64,000 nucleotides of DNA, taken from assembly GCA_033398695.1 (NCBI GenBank), contig JAWKAU010000226.1:124001-188000 (forward strand), in the 5' to 3' direction. This DNA is from Orobanche coerulescens (taxonomy: Eukaryota; Streptophyta; Magnoliopsida; Lamiales; Orobanchaceae). The position numbers were made by a program, and so were the translations under genes. Under the pieces are notes generated by a model. It did no database searches. It had not been told where the DNA came from and was given only the letters and a program-made list of their open reading frames with translations. Positions 63,509-64,000 of the stretch are shown piece by piece (within the stretch, counting starts at the first letter, position 1; every line of letters begins with the position of its first letter).

Positions 63509-64000
63509 GTGGAATTCTTGCAATCATTCCACTTTTCATCGAAGTACAAAGATGGCAAGAGCAACGTTGTGGCGGATGCTTTGTCTAGACGGTATGCCTT
63601 GCTCTCTACTCTTGACATTCGGTTGCTTGGGTTCGAAGCATTGAAGGAGTGTTATGATGGGGATGTGGATTTTGGTGAGGTTTTCATTCGGTGTAAATCT
63701 GGCCCATTTGGAGAATTTACGTTGCAAGAAGGATTCCTTTTCAAAGGAAATCGCCTATGTTTACCCAAACACCCGATTCGGGAATTATTAGTTCGGGAAG
63801 CTCACGGTGGAGGCTTGGCCGGTCATTTTGGTTCGGCCAAAACGTTGGAGGTCCTTAAAGAGCATTTTCATTGGCCGAAGATGCAAGTGAATGTACACGA
63901 CATAATTAATAAGTGTGTGACATGCCATATTGCTAAAAGTTCATTCAAACCGGGAGCATACATGCCTTTGCCGATTCCGGAAAGACCGTGGGAAGATGTC
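63509..64000 (+). pseudogene. P4 RNase H end and integrase zinc-binding region (cut by window)
   Basis: Continues after the [43 protein letters not shown], then integrase [24 protein letters not shown] ... CVTCHIAKSSFKPG and PLPIPERPWEDV at the edge. Open to 64000. The catalytic core lies outside. Confidence 0.9.

Larger units (their letters stand above)
43851..64000 (+). mobile_element. P2: CRM-like gypsy element, 3' part beyond window
   Basis: 5' LTR 43851-44948, PBS 44953-44964, gag from 44988, protease-RT 46850-48382, then RNase H until 48645, where sister element P2b inserts. P2 sequence itself ends there in this window; everything to 64000 lies inside it. The left target duplication would be actcc (43846-43850); its partner is off the right edge. 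It is a separate subfamily from M1/P4, with LTRs starting TGATACGATATGGG. Confidence 0.85.
48646..64000 (+). mobile_element. P2b: sister copy of P2, gag broken by three insertions
   Basis: 5' LTR 48646-49651, PBS, gag at 49718-49795, 53827-53883 and 54690-55039, separated by P3, a LINE and P4. The remainder lies beyond the window. It inserted into P2 RNase H; left flank cgcat (48641-48645), right partner not visible. LTR family as P2 but diverged. Confidence 0.85.
55040..64000 (+). mobile_element. P4: CRM-like element of the M1 family, 3' part beyond window
   Basis: 5' LTR 55040-55820 plus 60228-60594 (split by TRG3), PBS 60599, gag from 60670, protease, RT, RNase H and integrase zinc region up to 64000. 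Left flank gacct (55035-55039). LTR and proteins match M1 closely but in the opposite orientation. It has a premature TGA (62356-62358), a one-base insertion (about 62730) and a TAG (63506-63508), so it is inactive. Confidence 0.9.

Overview
The window is plant nuclear DNA made almost entirely of nested retrotransposons. It holds Ty3/gypsy LTR elements with tRNA-iMet-type primer sites (TGGTATCRGAGC), plant-type LINEs with DUF4283/zinc-knuckle ORF1 and zf-RVT domains, and no host gene, rRNA, tRNA or bacterial-style operon. Most autonomous elements resemble the CRM clade of plant chromoviruses: protease motif IDGGSCTNVAS, no classical chromodomain, and a polyprotein that reads into the 3' LTR. 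One family is Tekay/Del-like with a chromodomain. CRM-like elements often sit in centromeric or pericentromeric chromatin, so that origin is plausible but unproven. I cannot name the species.

Layout by nesting, with target-site duplications (TSDs) read directly. Base layer: a plus-strand CRM-like element P1, seen at 4205-5400, 9045-9200 and 43639-43850. Inserted into P1: an LTR fragment X ending at 4204 (minus, next to a LINE at 1 to about 3450); the non-autonomous element TRG1 at 5401-9044 (TSD agatg/atatg); the CRM-like element M1 at 9201-43638 (minus, TSD gatga); and the CRM-like element P2 from 43851. Inside M1: a Tekay-like tandem array LTR-internal-LTR-internal-LTR at 12480-36245 (TSD acttg) and the non-autonomous TRG2 at 36423-40462 (TSD tcaag). 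Inside the second Tekay unit: a solo LTR of family E at 24552-25492 and a complete E element at 25649-31843 (TSD ctata). Inside P2: an E solo LTR at 45084-46061 (TSD gagat) and a sister element P2b from 48646. P2b is broken by P3 (49796-53826, TSD actgg), a 5'-truncated LINE (about 53884-54690) and P4 (from 55040). The P4 5' LTR is split by TRG3 (55821-60227, TSD gctaa). P1, P2, P2b and P4 all run past the right edge.

All coding regions are remnants. Gag, protease, reverse transcriptase, RNase H and integrase are recognisable, but every autonomous element carries stops, frameshifts or interruptions. TRG1, TRG2 and TRG3 encode only a gag-like domain, an acidic middle region and a tail resembling the end of integrase. 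They look like TR-GAG-type parasites that depend on the CRM-like elements for enzymes.

The most interesting signal is shared by autonomous and parasitic families. Downstream of the TATA box, nearly every CRM-like and TRG LTR carries two consecutive stem-loops that present the same six-base loop TAGGTC. The second stem (11 bp) keeps its pairing through compensatory and G-U changes between families, which points to a functional RNA structure such as a Gag recognition or packaging site. The same families share a coding motif at the 5' edge of their LTRs, leader segments and exchangeable LTR modules.
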